Assembly: GCA_026394835.1 (NCBI GenBank)
Contig: JAPLZW010000011.1
Coordinates: forward strand, 1-12,337
Reading direction: 5' to 3'
Source of the DNA: Candidatus Wolfebacteria bacterium
GTDB lineage: Bacteria > Patescibacteriota > Minisyncoccia > UBA6257 > UBA9933
Length of the DNA: 12,337 bases
Shown: positions 1-6,470 of the stretch, piece by piece
How positions within the stretch are numbered: the first letter of the stretch is position 1
Layout of the letters: every line of letters begins with the position of its first letter
Position numbers and translations under genes: made by a program
Notes under the pieces: model-generated
What the model saw: only the letters and a program-made list of their open reading frames with translations
What the model was told of the DNA's origin: nothing
Database searches by the model: none

Positions 1-255
1 AAAATTTCCGACATAAAAAGCGGAGATTACTTCATCGTGCCTCCGCAAGCCGCAACCAAAAATATAAGCCGGGAATATCTAGACTCCCTTAAAAAGGATT
101 ATGACCTGATTTTTGAAACAAGAAGCGGCTTTGCTTTCCCGAATATGAATCTAAAAATTCTGGTGAAAAATCTGATTGCCGGAAATGACAATGGTCTCGT
201 AAAAAACAAAAACACCTCCCAGAGCCTTGATTATTACGTGTTTATCAAAAAATAA
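1..255 (+). CDS. 3' end of an unidentified protein (possibly a membrane glycosyltransferase)
   Basis: Frame 1 is open from the first base to the TAA at 253-255, giving 84 residues of a C-terminus whose start lies outside the window. A GTG at position 37 could be read as a start, but the open frame runs straight through it, so I treat this as a 5'-truncated gene. The visible part begins KISDIKSGDYFIVPP and continues with a charged, soluble-looking segment (EYLDSLKKDYDLIFETRSG). Endings of this kind, with a 'gd-Y-ivv' strand followed by 'Y-li-e', occur at the soluble C-termini of GT39/ArnT-like membrane glycosyltransferases. That resemblance is weak and is only a suggestion. It is the only plus-strand gene here and converges on the FkbM gene with 7 bases between the two stop codons. 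No terminator is visible in that gap. Confidence 0.55.
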   Translation, partial: KISDIKSGDYFIVPPQAATKNISREYLDSLKKDYDLIFETRSGFAFPNMNLKILVKNLIAGNDNGLVKNKNTSQSLDYYVFIKK

Positions 256-262
256 ACCGAAC

Positions 263-1135
263 TTAATCGCGCTTTACCGCCCACCAATTACCGCAGGTGC
301 CGTCTTTAAGCATGCCTAAGGCAAACGCTTCTTTTATCGGCTTCTTCATCAGCCCCTCCTGGTAATAAATATCGTAATTCAAAGATTCAAAAAATTTGCC
401 ATAAACCTTAAAAGCGCCTTCATAGTTCCCGTTAAAATTAGCCTTATTAACTTCAAATAAAATCGCCGGGGAATCCTTTTTTATCGTTTTCCTTGCTCCT
501 TCCAGAACATTAATCTCGTTCCCCTCCGTATCAATTTTCATTAACTTAACATTGGATATTGAATTTTTGCCGCAATAATCATCTACGGTTATGACAGGAA
601 CGGTTGCCGATACCGTCTGATTAGGAGGAAAGTCTATGGGCTCGAAAGAAGAAATCCCCGACTAGCTGAATATATCCCGCCTCAGCTGAATTTCCGCGGA
701 ACCGGTAAAATTATGAACCGCGAAAGATTCCAATTTGATTTTATCCTCGGCTTTATTCAATAAAATATTTTCGTGGCAACGCTCAAAAATCGCCTGTATG
801 GGCTCAAAAGAGTACACCTTATAATTTGGTTGCAAAAGTTCGGTACTGAAATACAAAGAATATAGCCCCATATTGGCGCCAATATCCAGAATATTGCCCG
901 GAAAAGGGCCTTGGGACTTCAAAAAAAGCAAATCACCCCTGAGATTCAGGGGACAACCCCAAAGCATTTTTGAGGCTTCGTCCGCCCACAGATAATTAAA
1001 AGAGAATTTTAAGCCGGGATTCGGGAAATTTTTCATCTTGATAATATGTTCCCGCGGCAGAAAAAGCTTCCTTGCTATATTCACCAGCCTCCCCTTTCCC
1101 CTAAAATTAACCGCTAAAAGCAATTTTTGTATCAT
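263..1135 (-). pseudogene. FkbM-family SAM-dependent methyltransferase interrupted by an in-frame amber codon
   Basis: The start ATG at 1135 opens a 157-residue frame ending at TAG (662-664). Beyond this stop the same frame stays open to TAA at 263-265, so the whole is 290 codon positions with one internal amber at codon 158. Both halves match one FkbM-type O-methyltransferase. Before the stop are the SAM-binding motif LDIGANMG (residues 83-90) and the acidic FEP (110-112). After it are the substrate-side motifs VDDYC and LMKIDTEGNEINVLEGA (about residues 198-214). Reading through the TAG needs no frameshift. FkbM proteins methylate sugar or lipid hydroxyls, which fits the sugar locus. As read, the encoded product would lack the second half of the fold and probably be inactive. 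Alternatives are a sequencing error, readthrough, or two separate polypeptides. It is the last gene of the minus-strand run, 35 bases after the DedA-like gene. Confidence 0.85.
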
Positions 1136-1170
1136 ATTTTAATATTTAAATAGTAATTTTAAAAGCTCCG

Positions 1171-1878
1171 TCAGTCAATCGATTTGAACTGGTCCATCTC
1201 CGATTTTTTGAATTTTTTGTAATTTTTAAACAGCGCAAAAATAATAACAATAATCGTGGCCGATATCAACAACGGCATAAGTTCTCCCAGAAGATAAGCG
1301 GCTCCCGACCCTTCCCAAACGCCTTCGGCAAAACTGCCCAAAAAAGAAAAAAGCGTTACCATGGGAGCCACGCAAACAATGGTGAAGATAAGATATTTTT
1401 TGAAGGAAATCTTGGTTAGGCCAAAAAAATAACTCGTGAGGCCAAAAGGAAATGCGGGGTTAATCCTCGTAAAAGCAACTGCTTTCCAGTCATTTTTGAT
1501 TAATTTTTCTCCTATAAATTTCCAAAATCCCTTATTAAAGAATTTCTCGAAATACGACCGGGCGAAATACCGGGATATGAAAAAAGACAAAGATGCTCCG
1601 AGAGATGTCCCTATTAATGTTAAAATTGTTCCCAGCCACCCTCCCCAAAGAAAACCGGCGGCGAAATTCAAAGGAATGGTGGGAATAAAAGACACCATTA
1701 AAACACAATAGGCGATTATAAAAATAAGCGGAGCGGAAATTTTATGGCTGCGAAGGAAAATAATTATTCCGGAAACATTAAGGTAACCGCCCGCCGCTCC
1801 AAAGATAACCACGATAAATAGAACCCCCAGAAACAATATAGATATTGTTTTTTTATTCTTGTAGAAAAAATCCAGCAT
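1171..1878 (-). CDS. TVP38/TMEM64 (SNARE-associated, DedA-like) membrane protein
   Basis: This 235-residue integral membrane protein has hydrophobic segments near residues 11-30, 48-70, 82-101, 162-184 and 201-217. The central region carries the family hallmarks: a glycine-rich AAGFLWGGWLGT (73-84), GTSLGASLSFFISRY (90-104), and the RINPAFPFGLTSYFFG block (138-153) with the conserved Arg and Pro of the re-entrant loop. The length is typical for PF09335 proteins. Members of the wider DedA/VTT superfamily act as lipid transporters or scramblases (for example of undecaprenyl phosphate or phosphatidylethanolamine). A lipid-carrier recycling role beside a glycan locus is therefore attractive but inferred. 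The ATG overlaps the TAA of the upstream GT9-GmhB gene by one base (TAATG), which indicates translational coupling in one operon. No separate ribosome binding site is evident. Confidence 0.88.
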   Translation of the reverse strand: MLDFFYKNKKTISILFLGVLFIVVIFGAAGGYLNVSGIIIFLRSHKISAPLIFIIAYCVLMVSFIPTIPLNFAAGFLWGGWLGTILTLIGTSLGASLSFFISRYFARSYFEKFFNKGFWKFIGEKLIKNDWKAVAFTRINPAFPFGLTSYFFGLTKISFKKYLIFTIVCVAPMVTLFSFLGSFAEGVWEGSGAAYLLGELMPLLISATIIVIIFALFKNYKKFKKSEMDQFKSID

Positions 1879-3551
1879 TATTTTGTTATCAGCCGAGCGG
1901 CTTTGAGAAGGCCGAGCTCGCCTCCTTTGATTATCGTCCTGATATTCGCCGCTTTTCCGGCAATCTTATCGCTTTCGGAATCACCGACAAATATCGCTTT
2001 GCTTAAATCAAGTCCGAAGCCTTCGGCTGCCTTTAAAAACATTCCCGGCTTTGGCTTGCGGCAATCGCAGCCGCCATCCTTCCCGTGAGGGCAATAATAA
2101 ATTCCGTCAATAAAAATATTCTGTTTTTCCAATTCTTTTTTCATCCTATCGTGAATTTCCAGCAAACCGCTTTCTTTCATCACACCCTTCGCGATACCGC
2201 GTTGATTGGTGATTATAAATATCCGATAACCAGTGGATTTTAAAATTTTCAATCCTTCAAATACTCCGGGAAGAAACTGAAATTCATCCCAATTTTTTAC
2301 GTAATCACCTTCCGGCATTTTCTTGTTTATAACTCCGTCCCTATCCAGAAAAACAACCTTGTCTTCCGCAAAAATTTTCTCTCCCTTCCCGGCTCTACCG
2401 ATGATTTTCATCATATTATCGCAAGCCGAAAAAGCTTCATTAATGCCGATATTTTTTACGCTTTTCTCCACGCATTTCTCATCTTTATAGCCGCAACCGA
2501 AAAATTGATGGCACAAAATTATATTTTTATCGCCATAGGGAAACCATCTGCCCTGGACATCGCGGATGCCGTAAAAACCGACTGCCGGCGCGCCGGCAGC
2601 CGCCGCCAAATGAATCGTGCCTGTGCTGTTTGAAACCAAAAAAGAACAGCTTTTTAAAAGCTCGTATGTCTCGAGCAAACTCAATTTACCGGCCGCGATT
2701 AAAATATTATCGCTCTTGACAGCGAGCCCAATAGTTCCAGCTTTATCCAAGTCACCCCTTCCTCCGAGAATTATGATTTTTGCCCTATGTTTATTTTCGA
2801 GATATTCGGCCAAACCGGCAAACTTTTCTACAGGCCACCGGTTTCCATCCCTCTTTCCCCCGGGACTTATGGCAATAATTAATTCTTTTTTATAATCCGG
2901 CCACTTTTCGGAAATAAATTCTCTTGCATTTTCTTTTTCTTTATCACTGACATTGAAATCGTATTCGATTCTGTCGATTTTGACGCCGTTTTCTCTCAGT
3001 AAATCAGCAAGGCTCTCCGGCTCTGTTTCTTGCGAAGCGTAATCGACTTGAGCCTTCTTAAATAATTGAATAGTGCGAATTTTGAATCCAAAAGCCGACT
3101 TTGCTTTGATGATTTTCGCGAAAATCATATTCCGCAAAAGCGTTCCAAAAGAAACAATATCGTCAGGCAATTGAATGAACAGGTCGTATTTCGCGCTTCT
3201 TAATTGCTTCACAAAAGAATTTTTTTTGCCGAAAGAACCGATATCTTCGGAATAATAGACTTTAAGTTCGTCTATATATGAAGCTCCTTCCAGAAGTTCC
3301 TTGGCGCCCAAGCCTCCTTTTGCCCCAGGAGAAGTCAAAAGCGTAATTTTCGCATCGGGGTAGAATTTTCTAATCGCAATCAAAGCCGGCACCGCGCAAA
3401 CAATATCGCCGATATTTCCTATTTTATATATCAATATCTTTCGGGGAGACGGCTTGGGTTTTCCAAATAAAACAGCCCGGGAAAAATCGAGAAAAAAATT
3501 AAGCGCCGAAACGGAAAAATCAACGAGAAACAATTCAGCTTTATAAATCAT
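1878..3551 (-). CDS. Heptosyltransferase (GT9) fused to GmhB-type D,D-heptose bisphosphate phosphatase (HAD-IIIA)
   Basis: A two-domain protein of 557 residues from the ATG at 3551. The frame is open further up to an ATG at 3701, but that extension runs antiphase through conserved gmhA codons, so I prefer 3551; no clear ribosome site supports either start. The N-terminal domain is glycosyltransferase family 9: ILIYKIGNIGDIVCAVPAL (about 39-57), SPGGKRDGNRWP (229-240) and the nucleotide-sugar site SNSTGTIHLAAAAGAPAVG (307-325). The C-terminal domain from about residue 397 is GmhB-like: FLDRDGVIN (401-409) with two catalytic Asp, TNQRGIAKG, a Cys/His zinc loop (CPHG...CDCRKPKPGM, about 487-504) and VGDSESDKIAGKAA (522-535). 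One polypeptide would thus dephosphorylate heptose bisphosphate and transfer heptose to a glycan. It lies directly after truncated gmhA and overlaps the DedA-like start, forming a heptose module. The two functions are usually separate genes, so the fusion is notable. Confidence 0.88.
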   Translation of the reverse strand: MIYKAELFLVDFSVSALNFFLDFSRAVLFGKPKPSPRKILIYKIGNIGDIVCAVPALIAIRKFYPDAKITLLTSPGAKGGLGAKELLEGASYIDELKVYYSEDIGSFGKKNSFVKQLRSAKYDLFIQLPDDIVSFGTLLRNMIFAKIIKAKSAFGFKIRTIQLFKKAQVDYASQETEPESLADLLRENGVKIDRIEYDFNVSDKEKENAREFISEKWPDYKKELIIAISPGGKRDGNRWPVEKFAGLAEYLENKHRAKIIILGGRGDLDKAGTIGLAVKSDNILIAAGKLSLLETYELLKSCSFLVSNSTGTIHLAAAAGAPAVGFYGIRDVQGRWFPYGDKNIILCHQFFGCGYKDEKCVEKSVKNIGINEAFSACDNMMKIIGRAGKGEKIFAEDKVVFLDRDGVINKKMPEGDYVKNWDEFQFLPGVFEGLKILKSTGYRIFIITNQRGIAKGVMKESGLLEIHDRMKKELEKQNIFIDGIYYCPHGKDGGCDCRKPKPGMFLKAAEGFGLDLSKAIFVGDSESDKIAGKAANIRTIIKGGELGLLKAARLITK

Positions 3552-3567
3552 CGGGAAGCTTATCGGG

Positions 3568-3969
3568 TTAATTTGATTCAAATCCTTTTTCAATTTCTTC
3601 GCAGATTGAATGAATACTTGTTGAAATTCCAATAAAAACATCTCCGGGCCGGCCAAACGCTTCAATTTGCCTTTCAAAAACAGTTTTAAAATCATAGTCA
3701 TTGCTCCAAGCCGTGAGAATGGAGGTGTTTACGTTAAGCGCGAGAGCCGGATAACCTTTTCTTTCTTTTTTATACTTACCGACTATCTCGCCCGCCATAT
3801 GCTGGGCATCGGCGGCGCTGCCGCCATTTCCGGCTATCATCGCCTTTTTGCCGGAAGCAAAAACTTCTTTAAGTAAGTCAATGGCCTTATCGATAAGGCT
3901 CAACAAATTCCGGTCGTCAAGAATCGATTTTTTCACCGATATCGACTCCTCAAAATAATCTTTAATCAT
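3568..3969 (-). pseudogene. gmhA: C-terminally truncated phosphoheptose isomerase (SIS domain)
   Basis: This frame of 133 residues matches the first two thirds of sedoheptulose-7-phosphate isomerase GmhA, which is normally about 190 residues. Visible parts are the sugar-phosphate site AGNGGSAADAQHMAGE (46-61), holding the His and Glu that in GmhA bind zinc and act in catalysis, then SNDYDFKTVFERQ and GDVFIGISTS (about 109-118). Right after GISTS the expected GNS motif and the whole C-terminal part vanish, including the RIQEAHI-type segment with the second catalytic His. Instead about 15 unrelated residues lead to a stop. The frame in which the downstream GT9 lies overlaps this end. A deletion joining gmhA to the GT9 gene is the simplest reading. 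The product probably cannot form a complete active site, although the tetramer could be rescued by another copy elsewhere. It is separated from asnB by about 30 bases. Confidence 0.72.
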
Positions 3970-3983
3970 AAGATTTTCAAGCT

Positions 3984-4002
3984 TAATCTTTCAGAAAGAT
4001 TA
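3984..4002 (-). other. Short hairpin over the asnB stop codon
   Basis: The arms TAATCTTT and AAAGATTA form a perfect 8-bp stem around a 3-base loop, and the asnB stop codon TAA is one end of it. The stem is AT-rich and no T-run follows on the minus strand, so it is not a convincing intrinsic terminator. It could slow ribosomes or RNases between asnB and gmhA, or be chance. Confidence 0.35.
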
Positions 4003-5967
4003 CCTTAGTTTCCCCATAACATAAAGCGCCCAAAAACGCGACCAATGAAGATTGCCTTTTTTGAATTGATTAGCCAATCCATAGTCGGAATAACCGGTTA
4101 ATCTGGAGAAAACATCGTGATCCGCCTCGCGAAGCCACTTAGAAAAAGGAAACGTAAAACCCATCTTTTTCCTTGATAAAATCTCTGGCGGCAGTAAATC
4201 CCGCGCGGCTTCAGTGAGTAACGGCTTATTTATTCTAAGCTGCGGATTCATGCTGATTTCAGCCGATTTATGCCGATGTAATTTAAATTCTACGGGCAGA
4301 CTGCTGACATATTCCACAAGTTTATGGTCCAGGAATGGCACCCTCACCTCCACCGAATGCTCCATTGCCATAAAATCAGTGTCTTTTAAAAGCTGGTTCT
4401 GCAGATAGAATTTCAATTCCAGATAAGAAAGCAAATCAGCCGGAGCCATACCCGCCACCGAATCATCGTCAATTGAATAATTATGCGATAAGCCGTTAAT
4501 AAACCCGTAAACTTCGCTCACGTCAATATCCAACATCTTTGCCGTATCATAAGGAGAAAAAAGTCCGCGGATGCCGAGATAAAAATCAAGAGGCCTTTTC
4601 GAGAAAAGATACGAGGCTTTTGAATACCTGTCCTTAATCAAAGACTTCCCTGATAATGCGTCAATGATGAATTTTGGCGGCGCCTTCAAAAACGCCGGCA
4701 GAGCCGATATTTTCCGCAAAGCCGCGGCTTTTTTAAAAGACGGATAGCCGAAAAAAATTTCGTCCGCGCCCAAACCCGAAAGCACGGCTTTCAGGCCGGC
4801 TTCTTTCGCGGCCTTCGCGATAAAAAAAGTATTAACGCCATCAATAGTCGGCTGATCCATAGCCTCAAAAATTTCCCGGAAAGAACCAAAAAAATCTTCC
4901 TTGCCTATCTCAATCTCTTTATGGTCGCTGCCTATTTTTTGCGCAACAATCCTTTGGTATTTCTCTTCGGAAAATTCCTCTTCTTTGAATTTTATCGATA
5001 AGGTTGTAAGACGCGGATTTATGCTGATTTCAGCGGATTTATGCTGATTATTTACGTAATTTTGAGCCGCCATGGCGGCGATTACGGAAGAATCCAGTCC
5101 GCCAGAAAGAAAAATACCCAAGGGCGCGTCACTTATTAAATGCAGGCCCACAGACTCATTGAGTAATCTGCGCGTTTCCGAAACAGCCTCCTCCCACTGG
5201 TTTTCAGCGCCAGAACGCTGATTTATGCTGATTTCAGCTGATTTATGCTGATAAAATTTAAGCGGGTCGTAATACTTAACGATGTTTTCCACTCCTCGCG
5301 AATCCCTTACAAGATAATGGCCGGCCGGAATAGCCAATATCCCCTTAATGGTTGTCATGGGCAGAGGCACCGAGCCGAACAGCAAAAAACCGATCATCGC
5401 TTTTGATTCTTTTTGGATAGGGATAATGCCCGTTTTTTGAATTGCGCGGACAGTGGAGGCAAAAATAAGCCGGTTTCTGTCGCTCCAGTAATAAAGCGGC
5501 TTGATCCCATAGCGGTCTTTTACGAGATATACTTTTTGTTCGGTTTCGTCCCAAAGGCCGAAAGCGAACATTCCCCGGAGCATGCCGAATGATTTCTCGC
5601 CATGCTCGGCGTAAAGCGCCAAAATCACTTCCGTATCACTCTTGGTTTTGAACTTATGGCCGCGTGATTCAAGGCCTTTTTTCAATTCCAGAAAATTATA
5701 GATTTCTCCGTTAAACGTAATCCAACATTCCTTATTCTTAATTCTTAATTCTTTATTCCTGTACATCATGGGCTGATGGCCGGCTTTTGAAAGGTCGATA
5801 AAGGAAAGCCTGCGGTGCCCAAAAACTAAATTGCCGTTCTTTCCAATAAAAGAACCCCGGTCATCCGGGCCTCTTTTTTTCTGGATATCATCCATTAATC
5901 GCGCTATCGCTTCAAGTTCTTTCTTGTTTATTTTTTCCCTAAAATAAGCTCCGCTTATGCCGCACAT
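4000..5967 (-). CDS. asnB: Asparagine synthase (glutamine-hydrolysing)-type amidotransferase with in-frame repeat insertions
   Basis: A 655-residue two-domain enzyme. The N-terminal glutaminase starts MCGISG, so after Met removal Cys2 is the nucleophile. HRRLSFIDL (51-59), FNGEIYNF (85-92) and SDTE (110-113) form the glutamine site. The synthetase domain has the ATP pyrophosphatase loop LSGGLDSS (287-294), LSGLGADEIFFGY (396-408), VRVPFLDHKLVEY (541-553) and SRKKMGF (598-604). It transfers glutamine nitrogen to an aspartate or, in polysaccharide clusters, sometimes to other carboxylates; the surrounding genes suggest the latter is possible. Four segments do not belong to the family. Residues about 240-251, 307-318 and 565-576 are near-identical peptides with core HKSAEIS, and residues about 70-80 (RNKELRIKNKE) come from a 7-bp repeat. 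All lie between conserved blocks, where loops are expected, and all catalytic motifs are intact, so the enzyme probably still works. The start is fixed by the required Cys2. Confidence 0.93.
   Translation of the reverse strand: MCGISGAYFREKINKKELEAIARLMDDIQKKRGPDDRGSFIGKNGNLVFGHRRLSFIDLSKAGHQPMMYRNKELRIKNKECWITFNGEIYNFLELKKGLESRGHKFKTKSDTEVILALYAEHGEKSFGMLRGMFAFGLWDETEQKVYLVKDRYGIKPLYYWSDRNRLIFASTVRAIQKTGIIPIQKESKAMIGFLLFGSVPLPMTTIKGILAIPAGHYLVRDSRGVENIVKYYDPLKFYQHKSAEISINQRSGAENQWEEAVSETRRLLNESVGLHLISDAPLGIFLSGGLDSSVIAAMAAQNYVNNQHKSAEISINPRLTTLSIKFKEEEFSEEKYQRIVAQKIGSDHKEIEIGKEDFFGSFREIFEAMDQPTIDGVNTFFIAKAAKEAGLKAVLSGLGADEIFFGYPSFKKAAALRKISALPAFLKAPPKFIIDALSGKSLIKDRYSKASYLFSKRPLDFYLGIRGLFSPYDTAKMLDIDVSEVYGFINGLSHNYSIDDDSVAGMAPADLLSYLELKFYLQNQLLKDTDFMAMEHSVEVRVPFLDHKLVEYVSSLPVEFKLHRHKSAEISMNPQLRINKPLLTEAARDLLPPEILSRKKMGFTFPFSKWLREADHDVFSRLTGYSDYGLANQFKKGNLHWSRFWALYVMGKLR
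4242..4277 (+). repeat. GCTGAT decamer repeat, copy A (inside asnB)
   Basis: The unit is four hexamers GCGGAT, GCTGAT, GCCGAT, GCCGAT separated by the 4-base spacers TCAT, TTCA and TTAT (10-bp period, 36 bp). Read on the asnB strand it encodes HRHKSAEISMNP at residues about 564-575, between the FKLH and LRINKPLLTEAA blocks. It differs from copy B at 3 of 36 positions. Confidence 0.9.
5013..5048 (+). repeat. GCTGAT decamer repeat, copy B (inside asnB)
   Basis: Four hexamers GCGGAT, GCTGAT, GCGGAT, GCTGAT with spacers TTAT, TTCA and TTAT. In the asnB frame it encodes NQHKSAEISINP at residues about 307-318, between the helix after the SGGLDSS loop and the strand LTTLSIKF. It differs from copy C at 2 of 36 positions, so the copies are recent or under constraint. 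Confidence 0.92.
5217..5252 (+). repeat. GCTGAT decamer repeat, copy C (inside asnB)
   Basis: Four perfect GCTGAT hexamers with spacers TTAT, TTCA and TTAT. This is the cleanest copy and serves as the consensus. In the asnB frame it encodes YQHKSAEISINQ at residues about 239-250, between the YYDPLKF segment and the helix WEEAVSETRRLL. A further C precedes it, as in copy D. Confidence 0.93.
5727..5761 (+). repeat. 7-bp tandem repeat inside asnB (ATTCTTA family)
   Basis: Five consecutive heptamers: ATTCCTT, ATTCTTA, ATTCTTA, ATTCTTT, ATTCCTG. On the asnB strand they read as AAGAATT-type units and encode RNKELRIKNKE at residues about 70-80, between HQPM and WITFNGEIYNF. The family usually has only a few residues there. 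The 7-bp period is out of step with codons, yet the frame is kept across the tract. Confidence 0.85.
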
Positions 5968-5981
5968 CTTTTTGAGTTATA

Positions 5982-6019
5982 AGTTTAGTTTTAGCAGTTT
6001 GTGCAGTTTTAGTTTAGGG
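5982..6019. repeat. AAACT-rich repeat at the 3' flank of the four-helix gene
   Basis: Read on the minus strand, the tract is built of AAACTA and AAACTGC words (AAACTAAAACTGC, then AAACTGC, then AAAACTAAACT). The stop codon of the four-helix gene (6009-6011) lies inside it. A 13-base word, AAACTAAAACTGC (6003-6015), recurs exactly in the terminator stem at 9085-9097, and a degraded inverted version lies upstream of the four-helix gene at 6431-6470. Confidence 0.6.
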
Positions 6020-6425
6020 AATGGTCGCCAATACCAGAACGGCGACGACTTTTAAAATTATCCCATGCCTCTGCCAACTTATAAATCTGCCTTGCAGATA
6101 TATCATAGACAGAGATTAACTCATTGCACAAATTTTCATTTATCTTATAAATATCGCGACAGTGGCATAAACCAACTATCGTTTCGTTGCATTCAGCCAA
6201 AGCATCATCTAAATATTTTTGAAATCCCGCTTTTTGATGTTTTTTGGCATATCCTTCGGCTATTAAACGAGGAATTGCTTTTGAAGATCTGCTTAACTGG
6301 CTGGATAAATCAAATTTCTCCGCGGCTGGCAAAAATGGCAAAATTTCATTATACATCCTCAAAGACGCCTTGTATGTATTTTCATACACCCTCAGGTCGC
6401 TAAAACTTTTTATTTTCTCATCCAT
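6009..6425 (-). CDS. Four-helix bundle protein (23S rRNA intervening-sequence protein family)
   Basis: A 138-residue all-helical protein. The frame extends to a TTG at 6458, but the family starts like MDEKIKSFSDLRVYENTYKAS, so I use the ATG at 6425, with an AAGG nine bases upstream. Family signatures are FSDLRVYENTYKASLRMY (8-25), LSSQLSRSSKAIPRLIAEGYA (about 40-60), FQKYLDDALAECNETIVGL (about 68-86) and a final amphipathic helix ISARQIYKLAEAWDNF. Relatives are encoded in intervening sequences of 23S rRNA genes and as the Avd accessory proteins of diversity-generating retroelements, where they bind nucleic acid. No rRNA or reverse transcriptase is present here, so this is an orphan copy of unknown role, sitting between asnB and the TPR-like gene and interrupting an otherwise sugar-related operon. 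Its last residues (after DNFKSRRR) run into the flanking repeat, which supplies the stop codon. Confidence 0.87.
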   Translation of the reverse strand: MDEKIKSFSDLRVYENTYKASLRMYNEILPFLPAAEKFDLSSQLSRSSKAIPRLIAEGYAKKHQKAGFQKYLDDALAECNETIVGLCHCRDIYKINENLCNELISVYDISARQIYKLAEAWDNFKSRRRSGIGDHSLN

Positions 6426-6430
6426 AACCA

Positions 6431-6470
6431 AAACCTTAAACCATACTAACTGCCCCAACTCAAACCATAC
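6431..6470. repeat. AAACC-rich repeat at the 5' flank of the four-helix gene
   Basis: The tract contains two exact AAACCATAC words (6438-6446 and 6462-6470) plus AAACCTT, around a central ACTAACTGCCCC. Read on the plus strand it aligns loosely with the minus strand of the 3' flank (CTTAAAC..ACTAACTGC against CCTAAAC..TAAAACTGC), so the four-helix gene sits between imperfect inverted repeats. The similarity is only moderate. Confidence 0.45.

Noticed and set aside
662..664. Alternative genetic code with UAG as sense
   Set aside because: Every other gene reads well under the standard code, the GxxExxY gene apparently ends in TAG, and known recoding in candidate phyla concerns UGA; one amber is better explained by mutation or error.
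3551..3701. Longer N-terminus for the GT9-GmhB protein starting at 3701
   Set aside because: It would read conserved gmhA codons (NDYDFKTVFERQ...GISTS) in another frame; those codons are clearly protein-coding in the gmhA frame.
4242..5252. CRISPR array
   Set aside because: Copies are spaced irregularly by hundreds of bases of conserved asnB coding sequence, lie in frame, and have internal 10-bp periodicity; no spacers or cas genes are present.
6009..6425. Diversity-generating retroelement, because the four-helix family includes Avd
   Set aside because: No reverse transcriptase, template repeat or adenine-biased variable repeat pair is seen in the window.
6009..6425. 23S rRNA intervening sequence
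   Set aside because: The flanking sequences are asnB and the TPR-like gene, not rRNA.
6426..6458. TTG start giving 11 extra residues to the four-helix protein
   Set aside because: The extra residues come from the repeat-like flank and the family begins at MDEKIKSF.
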